The notes: generated from the letters alone by a model not told the origin. A stretch of DNA of 6,810 bases from a bacterium (GCA_023143305.1 JAGLHV010000071.1:1-6810), one strand, 5' to 3'; counted from the first letter of the stretch, positions 1-6,030 are shown. Numbers and translations are program-made.

Positions 1-167
1 ACAGAGCCAGAATGGAAGCAAAAGAAAAGAAAATGGAAAAGCTTTTATATAAAGAAAAAATTAAGCAAGAGGAAAAAGAAGAGAAATTCGAGAGGCCGGA
101 AAGCCAGGGATCCAGTGATGCTCCCGGAGGCAGGTCAGGTGGAGGGAGAGGTAAAGGCAAAAAATAA
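1..167 (+). CDS. 3' end of an upstream gene; charged tail, function unknown
   Basis: An open frame enters from the left edge (codon phase begins at base 3) and stops at TAA 165-167, giving the last 54 residues of a protein. The visible part is a Lys/Glu-rich stretch of about 35 residues, likely helical or coiled-coil, then a low-complexity tail rich in Gly, Ser and Arg that ends RGKGKK. There is no recognisable domain, so I cannot name it. An internal ATG at 12-14 exists but has no ribosome binding site, so the frame most likely continues upstream. It is separated from the next unit by a strong terminator at 221-270, which supports it being the end of a transcribed gene. The basic Gly/Arg tail could bind nucleic acid, but that is only a guess. 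Confidence 0.6.
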   Translation, partial: RARMEAKEKKMEKLLYKEKIKQEEKEEKFERPESQGSSDAPGGRSGGGRGKGKK

Positions 168-220
168 TATTCAACCTAAGCCAAAAAGATAAAAAGTCAG
201 AGTTATATATTCTATAGTAT

Positions 221-270
221 AATTGCAGTAGTCCGTTATTAAGTAATGGCGGATTACTGCAATTTTTATT
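221..270 (+). terminator. Intrinsic terminator of the upstream gene
   Basis: Bases 221-240 pair with 245-264 without a bulge: 20 consecutive pairs around the 4-base loop AAGT, followed by a T-rich run (262-270). Three pairs (231:254, 236:249, 237:248) are G-U wobbles in the + strand RNA. They would be A-C mismatches in the opposite transcript, so the hairpin is built to work on + strand transcription. It lies 54 bases after the stop of the first gene and separates that gene from the arsR operon. Confidence 0.85.
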
Positions 271-344
271 TCCTTTTCAGTATGAGTCATCATATAAAAC
301 TGGTACCCCTTATATGAAACAGACGAATGAATGGGATTTTTTTC

Positions 345-373
345 TTGACAAACATATGAATAAATGTTAATAT
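345..373 (+). promoter_or_regulatory. arsR operon promoter (-35 TTGACA, -10 TAATAT)
   Basis: A perfect -35 hexamer TTGACA (345-350) is followed after 17 bases by TAATAT (368-373), a 4/6 match to the consensus -10. Transcription would start at about 380, leaving a leader of about 38 bases before ATG 418 with a GAGGG ribosome binding site. The -10 lies inside the tandem octamer array (365-388) and inside the right half of an imperfect palindrome (353-374). A repressor bound there would block polymerase. Confidence 0.7.
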
Positions 374-374
374 G
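353..374 (+). promoter_or_regulatory. Candidate ArsR operator (imperfect palindrome)
   Basis: Bases 353-374 form a 22-bp imperfect palindrome: CATATGAAT on the left against TTAATATG on the right, with about 9 of 11 half-site positions symmetric. ArsR/SmtB repressors typically bind A+T-rich hyphenated inverted repeats overlapping their own promoters. This one fills the spacer and reaches the -10 directly ahead of an arsR-like gene. The site is inferred from position and symmetry only. Confidence 0.45.
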
Positions 375-388
375 TTAATATGTTAATA
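365..388 (+). repeat. Three tandem copies of TGTTAATA in the promoter
   Basis: The octamer TGTTAATA occurs three times head to tail without mismatch (365-372, 373-380, 381-388) and is followed by a further TG. The array covers the -10 and the predicted transcription start of the arsR operon. Each unit carries a TAATAT-like hexamer when read across the junction, so each could offer an alternative -10. The palindrome's right half-site is also repeated with the unit. Confidence 0.85.
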
Positions 389-417
389 TGTATATAAATT
401 AAAGAAAGAGGGTAAAT

Positions 418-756
418 ATGGAAAAATTTATTAAGTTATTTAGTGCTTTATCGGATGAAACCAGATTGCGTATTTATTTGCTGCTATTAAAGGGAAAACT
501 ATGTGTTTGTGAATTGATAAATATTTTAGATATGGAACAATCAAGGATTTCACATAGTTTAAGAATTTTAAAAGAAGCAGGGTTAATTAATAATCAACGG
601 GAAGGAAAATGGATTATTTATTCGGTAAATCCAAAAATGATTAAGAACCAGATAATTCAAGGACTGAAAAAAGATGTAAGCTTGACCGGTAAGGACTTGC
701 AGAAGTTAGCTAAATGTAAAAAAGAGAACATAAGAGAAAAGTGTGGAACAAAATAA
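418..756 (+). CDS. arsR: ArsR/SmtB-family metalloid-responsive repressor
   Basis: This 112-residue protein is a typical length for ArsR-family winged-helix repressors, which bind operator DNA as dimers and release it on binding a metal or metalloid. Visible signatures are FSALSDETRLRIYLLLL (residues 8-24, first helices), the inducer-site motif LCVCEL (28-33, with C29 and C31) and a recognition helix around SRISHSLRILKEAGLI (42-57). The wing follows around EGKWIIYSV. C29 and C31 match the first two cysteines of the E. coli ArsR arsenite site (CVCDLC); the third position is I34 here. Two more cysteines, C100 and C109, lie in the C-terminal tail and could complete a three- or four-thiolate site. 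The start ATG has a GAGGG site a few bases upstream. It is the first gene of the operon and probably autoregulates the promoter at 345-373. Family is certain; the inducer (As(III), Sb(III) or a trivalent organoarsenical) is inferred from the CVC motif and the permease next door. Confidence 0.92.
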   Translation: MEKFIKLFSALSDETRLRIYLLLLKGKLCVCELINILDMEQSRISHSLRILKEAGLINNQREGKWIIYSVNPKMIKNQIIQGLKKDVSLTGKDLQKLAKCKKENIREKCGTK

Positions 757-787
757 TAAATTTAAAATTGAGAAAGGACTATGAACG

Positions 788-1960
788 ATGAAAGAGAGAT
801 ATAAATTTTTATTGATTCTATCCATTTTTTTAGCAGCGTATTTTATTCCTTTTGCCAATGTTAAAATTCAGACTGCCTTGATGGAATCTTTTTTAATGAT
901 ACAGGAATATGCCAGAGAACACGTTCTGCTCTGTCTTGTTCCTGCTTTTTTTATTGCCGGAGCTATTGCCAATTTTATCAGTCAGGGTGCGGTTATAAAA
1001 TATTTTGGCAATAAAGCCAATAAAGTATTAGCGTATTCTATAGCTTCGGTTTCAGGTACAATCTTGGCAGTTTGTTCCTGCACGGTATTGCCTCTTTTTT
1101 CCGGTATTTATAAGAGAGGTGCAGGGATAGGGCCGGCAACGGCATTTCTTTATTCAGGTCCGGCGATTAATGTGCTGGCAATTATTTTAACTGCGCGTAT
1201 TTTAGGATGGGAACTGGGTTTTGCCCGGGCTCTTGGCGCTGTTATTTTTTCTATAATTATCGGATTGAGTATGCATTTTATTTTCTATAAAGAAGAAAAA
1301 AACAGAAATGCCAACCAGAACCTGGCTATTCCGGAGGAGGAGAAAGAATTAAGGCCTTTATGGAAAACGACTTTTTATTTTGCAATAATGGTTGCAATCC
1401 TTATTTTTGCCAATTGGACCAGGGATGAATCAATAAAAATCTGGCAGGCAATTTATAATATAAAGTGGGTTATCACGGGAAGTTTACTGGTTATTTTAAC
1501 CGGGATGCTTTATAAATGGTTCAAAAAAAAGGAACTAAAAGAATGGACATATTCGACATGGGGATTTGCCAAACAAATATTGCCATTTCTTTTTGCAGGA
1601 GTTTTTGTTGCCGGGTTTTTATTAGGAAGGCCCGGTCATCAGGCATTAATACCTGCTCAATGGATAGAGAAATTAGTCGGGGGGAACAGTTTATGGGCTA
1701 ATTTTATTGCCTCTATAGCGGGAGCTTTAATGTATTTTGCCACTTTGACGGAAATACCCATACTTCAGGGATTGCTGGGGGCAGGGATGGGTAAAGGCCC
1801 GGCCTTAGCGCTTTTGCTGGCAGGTCCGGCCTTAAGTTTACCCAATATGCTGGTAATAAGGAATGTTATGGGAACGAAAAAAACACTGGTATATATTTTT
1901 CTGGTAGTGGTTATGGCTACATTTAGCGGGATGATTTTTGGTTTTTTATTTGAAAGTTAG
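788..1960 (+). CDS. arsP: ArsP/DUF318 (YraQ-type) permease, probable organoarsenical efflux
   Basis: This 390-residue integral membrane protein has many hydrophobic segments and a polar cytoplasmic loop near residues 167-190. It belongs to the permease family PF03773, which includes ArsP exporters of trivalent organoarsenicals. The first half carries the family hallmark VCSCTVLPLF (95-104, C96 and C98) followed by GPATAFLYSGPAIN (115-128). The second half carries TEIP (321-324) and GPALALLLAGPALSLP (337-352). These look like an internal duplication with the Cys pair kept only in the first copy. C49, C96 and C98 are the only cysteines I see. The AAAGGA site at 773-778 supports the ATG at 788; another ATG at 781 closes quickly in its frame. 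The gene follows arsR by 31 bases and precedes a thioredoxin-like gene by 33. Family is secure. The substrate is inferred from ArsR and homology, and some members of this broad family have no known substrate. Confidence 0.85.
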   Translation: MKERYKFLLILSIFLAAYFIPFANVKIQTALMESFLMIQEYAREHVLLCLVPAFFIAGAIANFISQGAVIKYFGNKANKVLAYSIASVSGTILAVCSCTVLPLFSGIYKRGAGIGPATAFLYSGPAINVLAIILTARILGWELGFARALGAVIFSIIIGLSMHFIFYKEEKNRNANQNLAIPEEEKELRPLWKTTFYFAIMVAILIFANWTRDESIKIWQAIYNIKWVITGSLLVILTGMLYKWFKKKELKEWTYSTWGFAKQILPFLFAGVFVAGFLLGRPGHQALIPAQWIEKLVGGNSLWANFIASIAGALMYFATLTEIPILQGLLGAGMGKGPALALLLAGPALSLPNMLVIRNVMGTKKTLVYIFLVVVMATFSGMIFGFLFES

Positions 1961-1993
1961 AATAAAAAAATTGAAATATAAGGAGAAAAAGTA

Positions 1994-2227
1994 ATGAAAA
2001 TTGAAATTTTAGGGACCGGTTGTCCCAAGTGTAAAAAAGTAGCCGAGCATACAGAGCAGGCAGTAAAAGAATCAGGGATTGAGGCAGAGATAGTTAAAGT
2101 AACGGAGATTGCAGATATTATGAAAAGGGGAGTAATGCTTACTCCTTCTTTGGCTATCGAAGGGGAAATTAAAAGTAGCGGTAAAATACCCAGCGTGGAA
2201 GAAATTAAAAAGTGGTTGAAGAGGTAG
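1994..2227 (+). CDS. Small thioredoxin-fold redox-active disulfide protein (CPKC)
   Basis: This 77-residue cytosolic protein has no signal peptide. It starts with the beta strand KIEILGTG and the active-site motif C10-P-K-C13; the cis-proline is P51 in MLTPSLAIEG (48-57), and it ends SGKIPSVEEIKKWL. This is the pattern of the short thioredoxin_3 / small redox-active disulfide protein 2 group (PF13192), which lacks the extra strands of full thioredoxin. The AAGGAG site at 1980-1985 supports the start. Genes of this group are often found beside DUF318/ArsP permeases. Likely roles here are reducing the permease CSC pair, reducing the cargo or acting as a thiol chaperone for it; none can be chosen from sequence. 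The electron donor is also unknown. Confidence 0.88.
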   Translation: MKIEILGTGCPKCKKVAEHTEQAVKESGIEAEIVKVTEIADIMKRGVMLTPSLAIEGEIKSSGKIPSVEEIKKWLKR

Positions 2228-2272
2228 TTTAAGGGAGATTATTTTGGTAGAAAAAATAAAAAGGAGAAAAAA

Positions 2273-2866
2273 ATGGATTATAAAATATCAAAAAAAATTT
2301 CCTCCCTGCTAATAACTGGCACATTGTTTTTTTTAATGGGATGTAGTAAGAGGGAAGAAGGAACCGGTCAAGAAAAAGCAGATTCAAATGTAAAAATATT
2401 ACAAGGAGAGATTATAGAGGAAAAAGAAGAAGTTGTTACCAGCGGTATATCTGAGGAATTTCTCCGGGAAAAGACAGACAATAAAACAGAGGCAACAGAA
2501 AGAAAAGTGGATAGGGTAAAGCAGGAAAATCCGGGAAAAGAAACTAAAAATGAAATAAAACAGCCTAAACAGGAGAAAGAAGACATAAAAGTTACTTTTA
2601 TAGAATTGGGATCAATAAAATGTATTCCCTGCCGGATGATGGAGCCGATTATAGAGGAAATTAAAGAGGAATATGCCGGACAGGTGAAAGTAATTTTCTA
2701 TGATGTTTGGACTGCGGAGGGAAGACCTTATGCCCGGAAGTATAATATCAGAACGATTCCTACACAGGTATTTCTGGATAAAGACGGAAACGAATATTTT
2801 AGACATCAAGGGTTTTTTGCTAAGGATGAGTTGATTGAAGTTTTAAAGAAGGAGGGAGTCAAATAG
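2273..2866 (+). CDS. Thioredoxin-fold lipoprotein (CIPC), extracytoplasmic
   Basis: This 197-residue protein begins with a lipoprotein signal peptide: basic residues, a hydrophobic core at about 10-22, then lipobox L-M-G-C with the lipidated cysteine at C24. Residues 25-104 are a Glu/Lys-rich, low-complexity linker that probably lets the domain reach away from the membrane. The thioredoxin domain covers about 105-193. Its active site is C117-I-P-C120, preceded by a beta strand (VTFIELGS) and followed by a helix (RMMEPIIEEI). The cis-proline loop is TIPT (161-164), then VFLDKDGNE. The AAGGAG site at 2261-2266 sets the start. The stop overlaps the GTG start of the CcdA-like gene by one base, so the two are translationally coupled. 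CcdA proteins typically deliver electrons to exactly this kind of partner, so it is probably the outward reductase of the pair. Its target could be the permease, an oxidised arsenical or another exported protein. Confidence 0.9.
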   Translation: MDYKISKKISSLLITGTLFFLMGCSKREEGTGQEKADSNVKILQGEIIEEKEEVVTSGISEEFLREKTDNKTEATERKVDRVKQENPGKETKNEIKQPKQEKEDIKVTFIELGSIKCIPCRMMEPIIEEIKEEYAGQVKVIFYDVWTAEGRPYARKYNIRTIPTQVFLDKDGNEYFRHQGFFAKDELIEVLKKEGVK

Positions 2867-3567
2867 TGCTCAGAACCATGTTTGAGTGGTTATCCAATGC
2901 TCTTCAATCAGGGCCGATTATTGCGATAAGCGCGTCTTTTATCTGGGGTGTATTAAGTATATTGTTAAGTCCCTGTCATCTGGCCAGCATTCCTTTAATT
3001 GTAGGCTTTATTGACGAACAGGGTAGAATATCTACCAAAAGAACATTTCTTATAGCCACGCTTTTTTCTTCAGGTATCTTAATAACTATTGCTGCAATAG
3101 GTTTAATCACCGGCCTTTTGGGAAGGATGCTGGGGGATATAGGCCCTTATGGTAATTATTTTGTTGCGATAATTTTTGTTATCGTAGGCTTTCATCTTTT
3201 AGAGATTATTCCTCTTCCTTTTTTTGGAAAATCAGGTCAACCTGCATTCAAGAGAAAAGGCTTATTGGCTGGGTTTATACTGGGTCTCGTTTTTGGTATT
3301 GCCCTGGGTCCTTGTACTTTTGCCTATATGGCACCGATGCTGGGTGTTGCCTTTAAAGTAGCATCGACACAATTTTTTTACGGAGTGACATTGTTATTTG
3401 TTTACGGTATTGGTCATTGTTCGGTAATCATTTTTGCCGGAACCTTTACCGGGGTGGTACAACATTATTTAAACTGGAATGAGCAATCCCGGGGAGCAAT
3501 AATTCTTAAGAAAATATGCGGGATATTAGTCATTTTAGGGGGAATATATTTAATCTGGAGTGCTTAA
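2866..3567 (+). CDS. ccdA: CcdA/DsbD-type transmembrane thiol-disulfide carrier
   Basis: This 233-residue membrane protein has about six hydrophobic segments, the usual CcdA size. The two redox cysteines of the family are visible as SPC (C37, in LLSPCHLASIPLIVGF) and GPC (C150, in ALGPCTFAYMAPMLG), placed symmetrically in the two halves. Further cysteines at about 185 and 218 are outside the core motif. CcdA/DsbD proteins move electrons from cytosolic thioredoxin through these cysteines to an extracytoplasmic thioredoxin-like acceptor. The start is GTG 2866, sharing its G with the TAG of the lipoprotein gene. GGAGGG at about 2850-2856 is correctly spaced for it, whereas the in-frame ATG at 2878 is too far away. 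No cytochrome c biogenesis genes are nearby, so a role dedicated to the adjoining lipoprotein is more likely than cytochrome maturation. Confidence 0.88.
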   Translation: MLRTMFEWLSNALQSGPIIAISASFIWGVLSILLSPCHLASIPLIVGFIDEQGRISTKRTFLIATLFSSGILITIAAIGLITGLLGRMLGDIGPYGNYFVAIIFVIVGFHLLEIIPLPFFGKSGQPAFKRKGLLAGFILGLVFGIALGPCTFAYMAPMLGVAFKVASTQFFYGVTLLFVYGIGHCSVIIFAGTFTGVVQHYLNWNEQSRGAIILKKICGILVILGGIYLIWSA

Positions 3568-3621
3568 AGAAGGTTGGTTATTATTAAAAAAAACTAAATA
3601 TTCAGTAAGAGGGGGAAAGAT

Positions 3622-3894
3622 ATGGATTGGAAAATATTTACGGCAACCTTTGGAGCAATATTTTTGGCGGAACTGGCAGATAAGACCCAGTTAGTGGGGA
3701 TAGGAATGTCTGCAAAATCAGGAAAACCATTAACAGTATGGTTGGGGTCTATATCAGCATACATAATTGTAACCGCCATTTCCGTATTAATCGGTGCGAC
3801 ATTTGGAAAATATATAAAACCGGAATTGATACGATATGTAGGAGCTTCAATATTCATTGTAATCGGGATGTTAATGTTTTTGGATAAGATTTAA
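3622..3894 (+). CDS. Half-size UPF0016/GDT1 (TMEM165) family cation transporter
   Basis: This 90-residue protein has three hydrophobic segments (about 5-29, 38-62 and 70-88). The UPF0016 hallmark is present near the N-terminus as E17-L-A-D-K-T22, a variant of the usual E-x-G-D-K/R-S/T motif with Ala for Gly. Eukaryotic and many bacterial members contain two such halves. This is a single half and would need to pair with itself or with another gene product; no second half is visible here. Known members move Mn2+, Ca2+ or similar cations. A strong GAGGGGG site (3609-3615) precedes the ATG. It follows the ccdA-like gene by 54 bases with no terminator, so it is probably the last gene of the arsR-controlled unit. 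Its link to arsenical resistance is unclear. Confidence 0.85.
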   Translation: MDWKIFTATFGAIFLAELADKTQLVGIGMSAKSGKPLTVWLGSISAYIIVTAISVLIGATFGKYIKPELIRYVGASIFIVIGMLMFLDKI

Positions 3895-3945
3895 TCGTTT
3901 AAAAAAATATTAGATTTATTTAACTTTATCTTTCTTTAAAAATCA

Positions 3946-4070
3946 ACTACTCCGCAGCAAGCTGCGGGCCCCTTCGACTCCCTTCAAGGGAATTTATGCT
4001 GAGTAAAACGAAGTGCTCAGTATCAATTCGACTACAGAGTTTTTGTCAGCGTAGCTGAAAAACTCTAAGT
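3946..4070. repeat. Composite degenerate intergenic repeat with hairpins
   Basis: This spacer block is more G+C-rich than its surroundings and is made of several symmetric parts. CCGCAGC (3952-3958) pairs with GCTGCGG (3961-3967) across an AA loop. CCCTT/AAGGG lie at 3980-3990. CTGAG and CTCAG flank the motif ACGAAGTG at about 4000-4020. TTCGACT occurs twice as direct copies (3973-3979, 4027-4033). The layout recalls dispersed TTCGACT...CTCAG...CGAAGT intergenic repeats that I associate with genomes of uncultured bacterial phyla, here decayed. It lacks a coding frame. It probably marks the boundary between the ars operon and the next gene. Confidence 0.5.
4036..4066 (+). other. Long hairpin downstream of the ars operon
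   Basis: AGAGTTTTT (4036-4044) pairs with AAAAACTCT (4058-4066), and CAGC (4047-4050) pairs with GCTG (4054-4057) around a 3-base loop, leaving a two-base bulge on one side: 13 pairs in all. No T-run follows on either strand, so it is not a standard intrinsic terminator. It could protect the operon's 3' end or be part of the composite repeat. Confidence 0.5.
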
Positions 4071-4116
4071 CTCATTAAATTAAATTCTTTAAATTAGAGT
4101 AATTATAATTTAGCAA

Positions 4117-4146
4117 TTGACATTGAAGAGGAAGATTAAGTAATAT
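4117..4146 (+). promoter_or_regulatory. Promoter of the GNAT-like gene, likely giving a leaderless mRNA
   Basis: TTGACA (4117-4122) is followed after 18 bases by TAATAT (4141-4146), the same hexamer pair as at the arsR promoter. The start codon ATG is at 4153, about seven bases after the -10, which is where transcription would begin. The only SD-like sequence (GAGGAAG, 4128-4134) lies between the -35 and -10 and would not be in this transcript. It is also about 18 bases from the ATG. Confidence 0.55.
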
Positions 4147-4152
4147 ATTAAT

Positions 4153-5250
4153 ATGGAACAAATATATAAAATTGAAGAATATAAAGACACCCAATCCTTT
4201 AATAAATTATACAAGGATTTAATGGATCCGGTCTGGAAAAGTGGGTATGAAAAGCAAAGTATGACAGATATAGATGTTGATTTTTTAGAATGGATTTTAA
4301 ATTCCTCCGGAAGCAATATTAAGTTTAATATAAAAACACAAAATAAAATAGTTAGTTTTATTGGCGGGTTTAGAAGAAAAGTCAGGTTTTTTAATCAGGA
4401 ATTAGAAACCTACATAGGGGGATTGTTTTCGGTTCACCCGGAATATCAAAGGAAAGGGTTGGGGTATAGTCAATTTTTAGAAATGGCTAGGGAAATGATA
4501 GATAAAAGAAAGTGTCCTTGTTTTTTTATTTATCTGGATAAAGGTCATTCCTCGACTTTGCTTTTAAAAAAATTTGTCCGAAAAGAAAATTATGGGGTAA
4601 AAAAACTGGCCACTTTTAATTTTTATGTAAAAATTTTAGATTTGGAAGAACTAAATCAATGTGAACCTTTAAAAGGTTATGAAAAAATATTTTTTTTAAA
4701 ACCCTTTAAAAACTGGATAGAAAAAGTAAAAATCGATGAATCCTATTTCCCCAATATCAGTTTATTAAAAGAGAGCGATTTAGATCAATGTCAAAAATTA
4801 TTAAATTCATACGCAAGAGATAAAAAAATAAAGCTGGCCAGAATCTGGGATAAAAAAGAAGAGCTTTTTAGACAACTTACATTCAAAAATAAAGCAGAAA
4901 CATTAATATTTAAAAAAAACAATCAAGTTCAGGGAATTATAAATTATTATTATATGACTTTAAGAGGAAAAACAAATATTAAGATTGCTGTTTTGGAAAA
5001 TATTCATTTAAAATCATTAAGCCAAAACGAACAAAGATCTTTCCTTTCTTTTTATCTTAAACATATAAAACAGAACGGCTGTTCTGTCTCGATTGGTTGT
5101 AACTTCACCTATTTTGACCGAAAAGTCTTCCGGCATTTCCATTTTGTGCCATATTCCCGGTATATGCATTTCGTTGCTATCGGTAAAAAAGATTATTTAT
5201 CAAAATTTAAAAAATTAAAAAAAGATGATATTTATTTTGACCTTAAATAA
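4153..5250 (+). CDS. Two-domain GNAT-family acetyltransferase-like protein
   Basis: This 365-residue soluble protein has no signal peptide or membrane segment. The N-terminal half (about 5-165) is a GNAT N-acetyltransferase domain. Its acetyl-CoA-binding motif A is V94-HPEYQRKGLG-104, with the R/Q-x-x-G-x-G pyrophosphate loop as QRKGLG, after the strand YIGGLFS. The C-terminal half (about 202-345) has similar secondary-structure content (ISLLKESDLDQCQKLL, then strands LIFKKNNQVQGIINYYYM) but no intact motif A. It looks like a second, degenerate GNAT fold, as in other tandem GNAT proteins. The substrate is unknown. The gene is visibly more A+T- and Lys-rich than its neighbours (lines counted by hand run near 20-33% G+C, against about 50% for one line of the permease), which may indicate a different origin. 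It has its own promoter and appears to be transcribed alone. Confidence 0.8.
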   Translation: MEQIYKIEEYKDTQSFNKLYKDLMDPVWKSGYEKQSMTDIDVDFLEWILNSSGSNIKFNIKTQNKIVSFIGGFRRKVRFFNQELETYIGGLFSVHPEYQRKGLGYSQFLEMAREMIDKRKCPCFFIYLDKGHSSTLLLKKFVRKENYGVKKLATFNFYVKILDLEELNQCEPLKGYEKIFFLKPFKNWIEKVKIDESYFPNISLLKESDLDQCQKLLNSYARDKKIKLARIWDKKEELFRQLTFKNKAETLIFKKNNQVQGIINYYYMTLRGKTNIKIAVLENIHLKSLSQNEQRSFLSFYLKHIKQNGCSVSIGCNFTYFDRKVFRHFHFVPYSRYMHFVAIGKKDYLSKFKKLKKDDIYFDLK

Positions 5251-5355
5251 GGATAAGAAAATGAATAAATAACCAAAAGAATCATCAAGAAAGAAGGGAA
5301 TTAAATCAAAGATAGCGTTTTATTGATTAAGAAAAAGCCTAAAAAGGAGAGCTAA

Positions 5356-5946
5356 ATGAATATCAAAATTATTTTATTTCTTGTTTTTTTGGGTGTTTTG
5401 ATTTTAAGTGTGCCTGTTATAATTGTCTTACTTTTTTATGATTCTTTAATTAAATCCGAAGAGCAGGTAAAAGAAGCTTGGGTAGGGGTGAAAGGAGTAT
5501 ATCAAAGGAGATTAGATTTAATCCCGGATTTGTTAGAAGTAGTAAAAAATTATGCCGGGAGTGAAGAAAAAACGTTACAAAATGTTACCTATACTCGAGA
5601 AAAAGCCCGGAAAATGACGGAAAGTATTGACAGACCGGTTTTATCCAAAGAGGCAAAACTTAATGAATTTGTAGAACTTCATGACAAGCTGGTTTCTGCT
5701 ATAAAGGTATTATGGGTTTTACCAACGAAATACCCGGATTTAAAAAACGATGTACCTTTTTTTACTATTCGGCAGGAATTAGATGAAATAGAAAATATAA
5801 TTCCGCTGAAAATCAGGGAGTATAACAAAGAGGTAAAGAATAATAGTTTAAAAATTAGAAGTTTTCCCTCAAATTTAATTGCCTGGGTATTTAAATTTAA
5901 AGAGAAAAGTCATATTAAAGTAAAAGAAAAGGAATCGGAGGCATAA
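5356..5946 (+). CDS. lemA: LemA family membrane-anchored protein
   Basis: This 196-residue protein has one N-terminal transmembrane segment (about 4-27) followed by a helical domain, the standard LemA layout and length. Family signatures are the EEQVKEAW stretch (35-42), RRLDLIPDLLEVVKNYA (51-67), YPDLK (126-130), IREYNKEVK (153-161) and FPSNLIA near the end (170-176). The start has an AAGGAG site at 5344-5349, and the ATG fits the anchor. LemA proteins are widespread in bacteria, are often next to TPM-domain or HtpX genes, and have no settled biochemical role beyond envelope association. Neither usual partner is in this window. A tiny exported protein gene follows after 84 bases and may be co-transcribed. 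The last 15 residues are highly charged. Confidence 0.93.
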   Translation: MNIKIILFLVFLGVLILSVPVIIVLLFYDSLIKSEEQVKEAWVGVKGVYQRRLDLIPDLLEVVKNYAGSEEKTLQNVTYTREKARKMTESIDRPVLSKEAKLNEFVELHDKLVSAIKVLWVLPTKYPDLKNDVPFFTIRQELDEIENIIPLKIREYNKEVKNNSLKIRSFPSNLIAWVFKFKEKSHIKVKEKESEA

Positions 5947-6030
5947 CCGGGGAATTCGTTTGATTTTTATTTACGCCTTACCGGGTTCGTTTACCAGTAT
6001 ACCGGTAGCTAATTTTATTAGGAGGAAAAA

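Noticed and set aside
1516..1701. Second + strand frame inside the permease
   Set aside because: Internal overlap with a strongly supported membrane protein; no ribosome binding site, no domain.
2368..2809. Two minus-strand open frames under the lipoprotein gene
   Set aside because: Ser/Phe-rich translations are what the Glu/Lys-rich linker gives when read backwards; no start signals.
3594..3857. Open frame on the minus strand opposite the UPF0016-type gene
   Set aside because: No ribosome binding site or family resemblance, and it lies antisense to a clear transporter gene with a strong start signal and hallmark motif.
3952..3967. CCGCAGC-AA-GCTGCGG as the ars operon terminator
   Set aside because: The two-base loop and absence of a T-run on either side argue against an intrinsic terminator; treated as part of the repeat.
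4110..4316. Minus-strand frame over the start of the GNAT-like gene
   Set aside because: A+T-rich antisense frame with no start signal, spanning the promoter and gene start.
5979..6007. TACCGG...CCGGTA hairpin between lemA and the tiny exported gene
   Set aside because: Six pairs with a long loop and no T-tail; easily chance.
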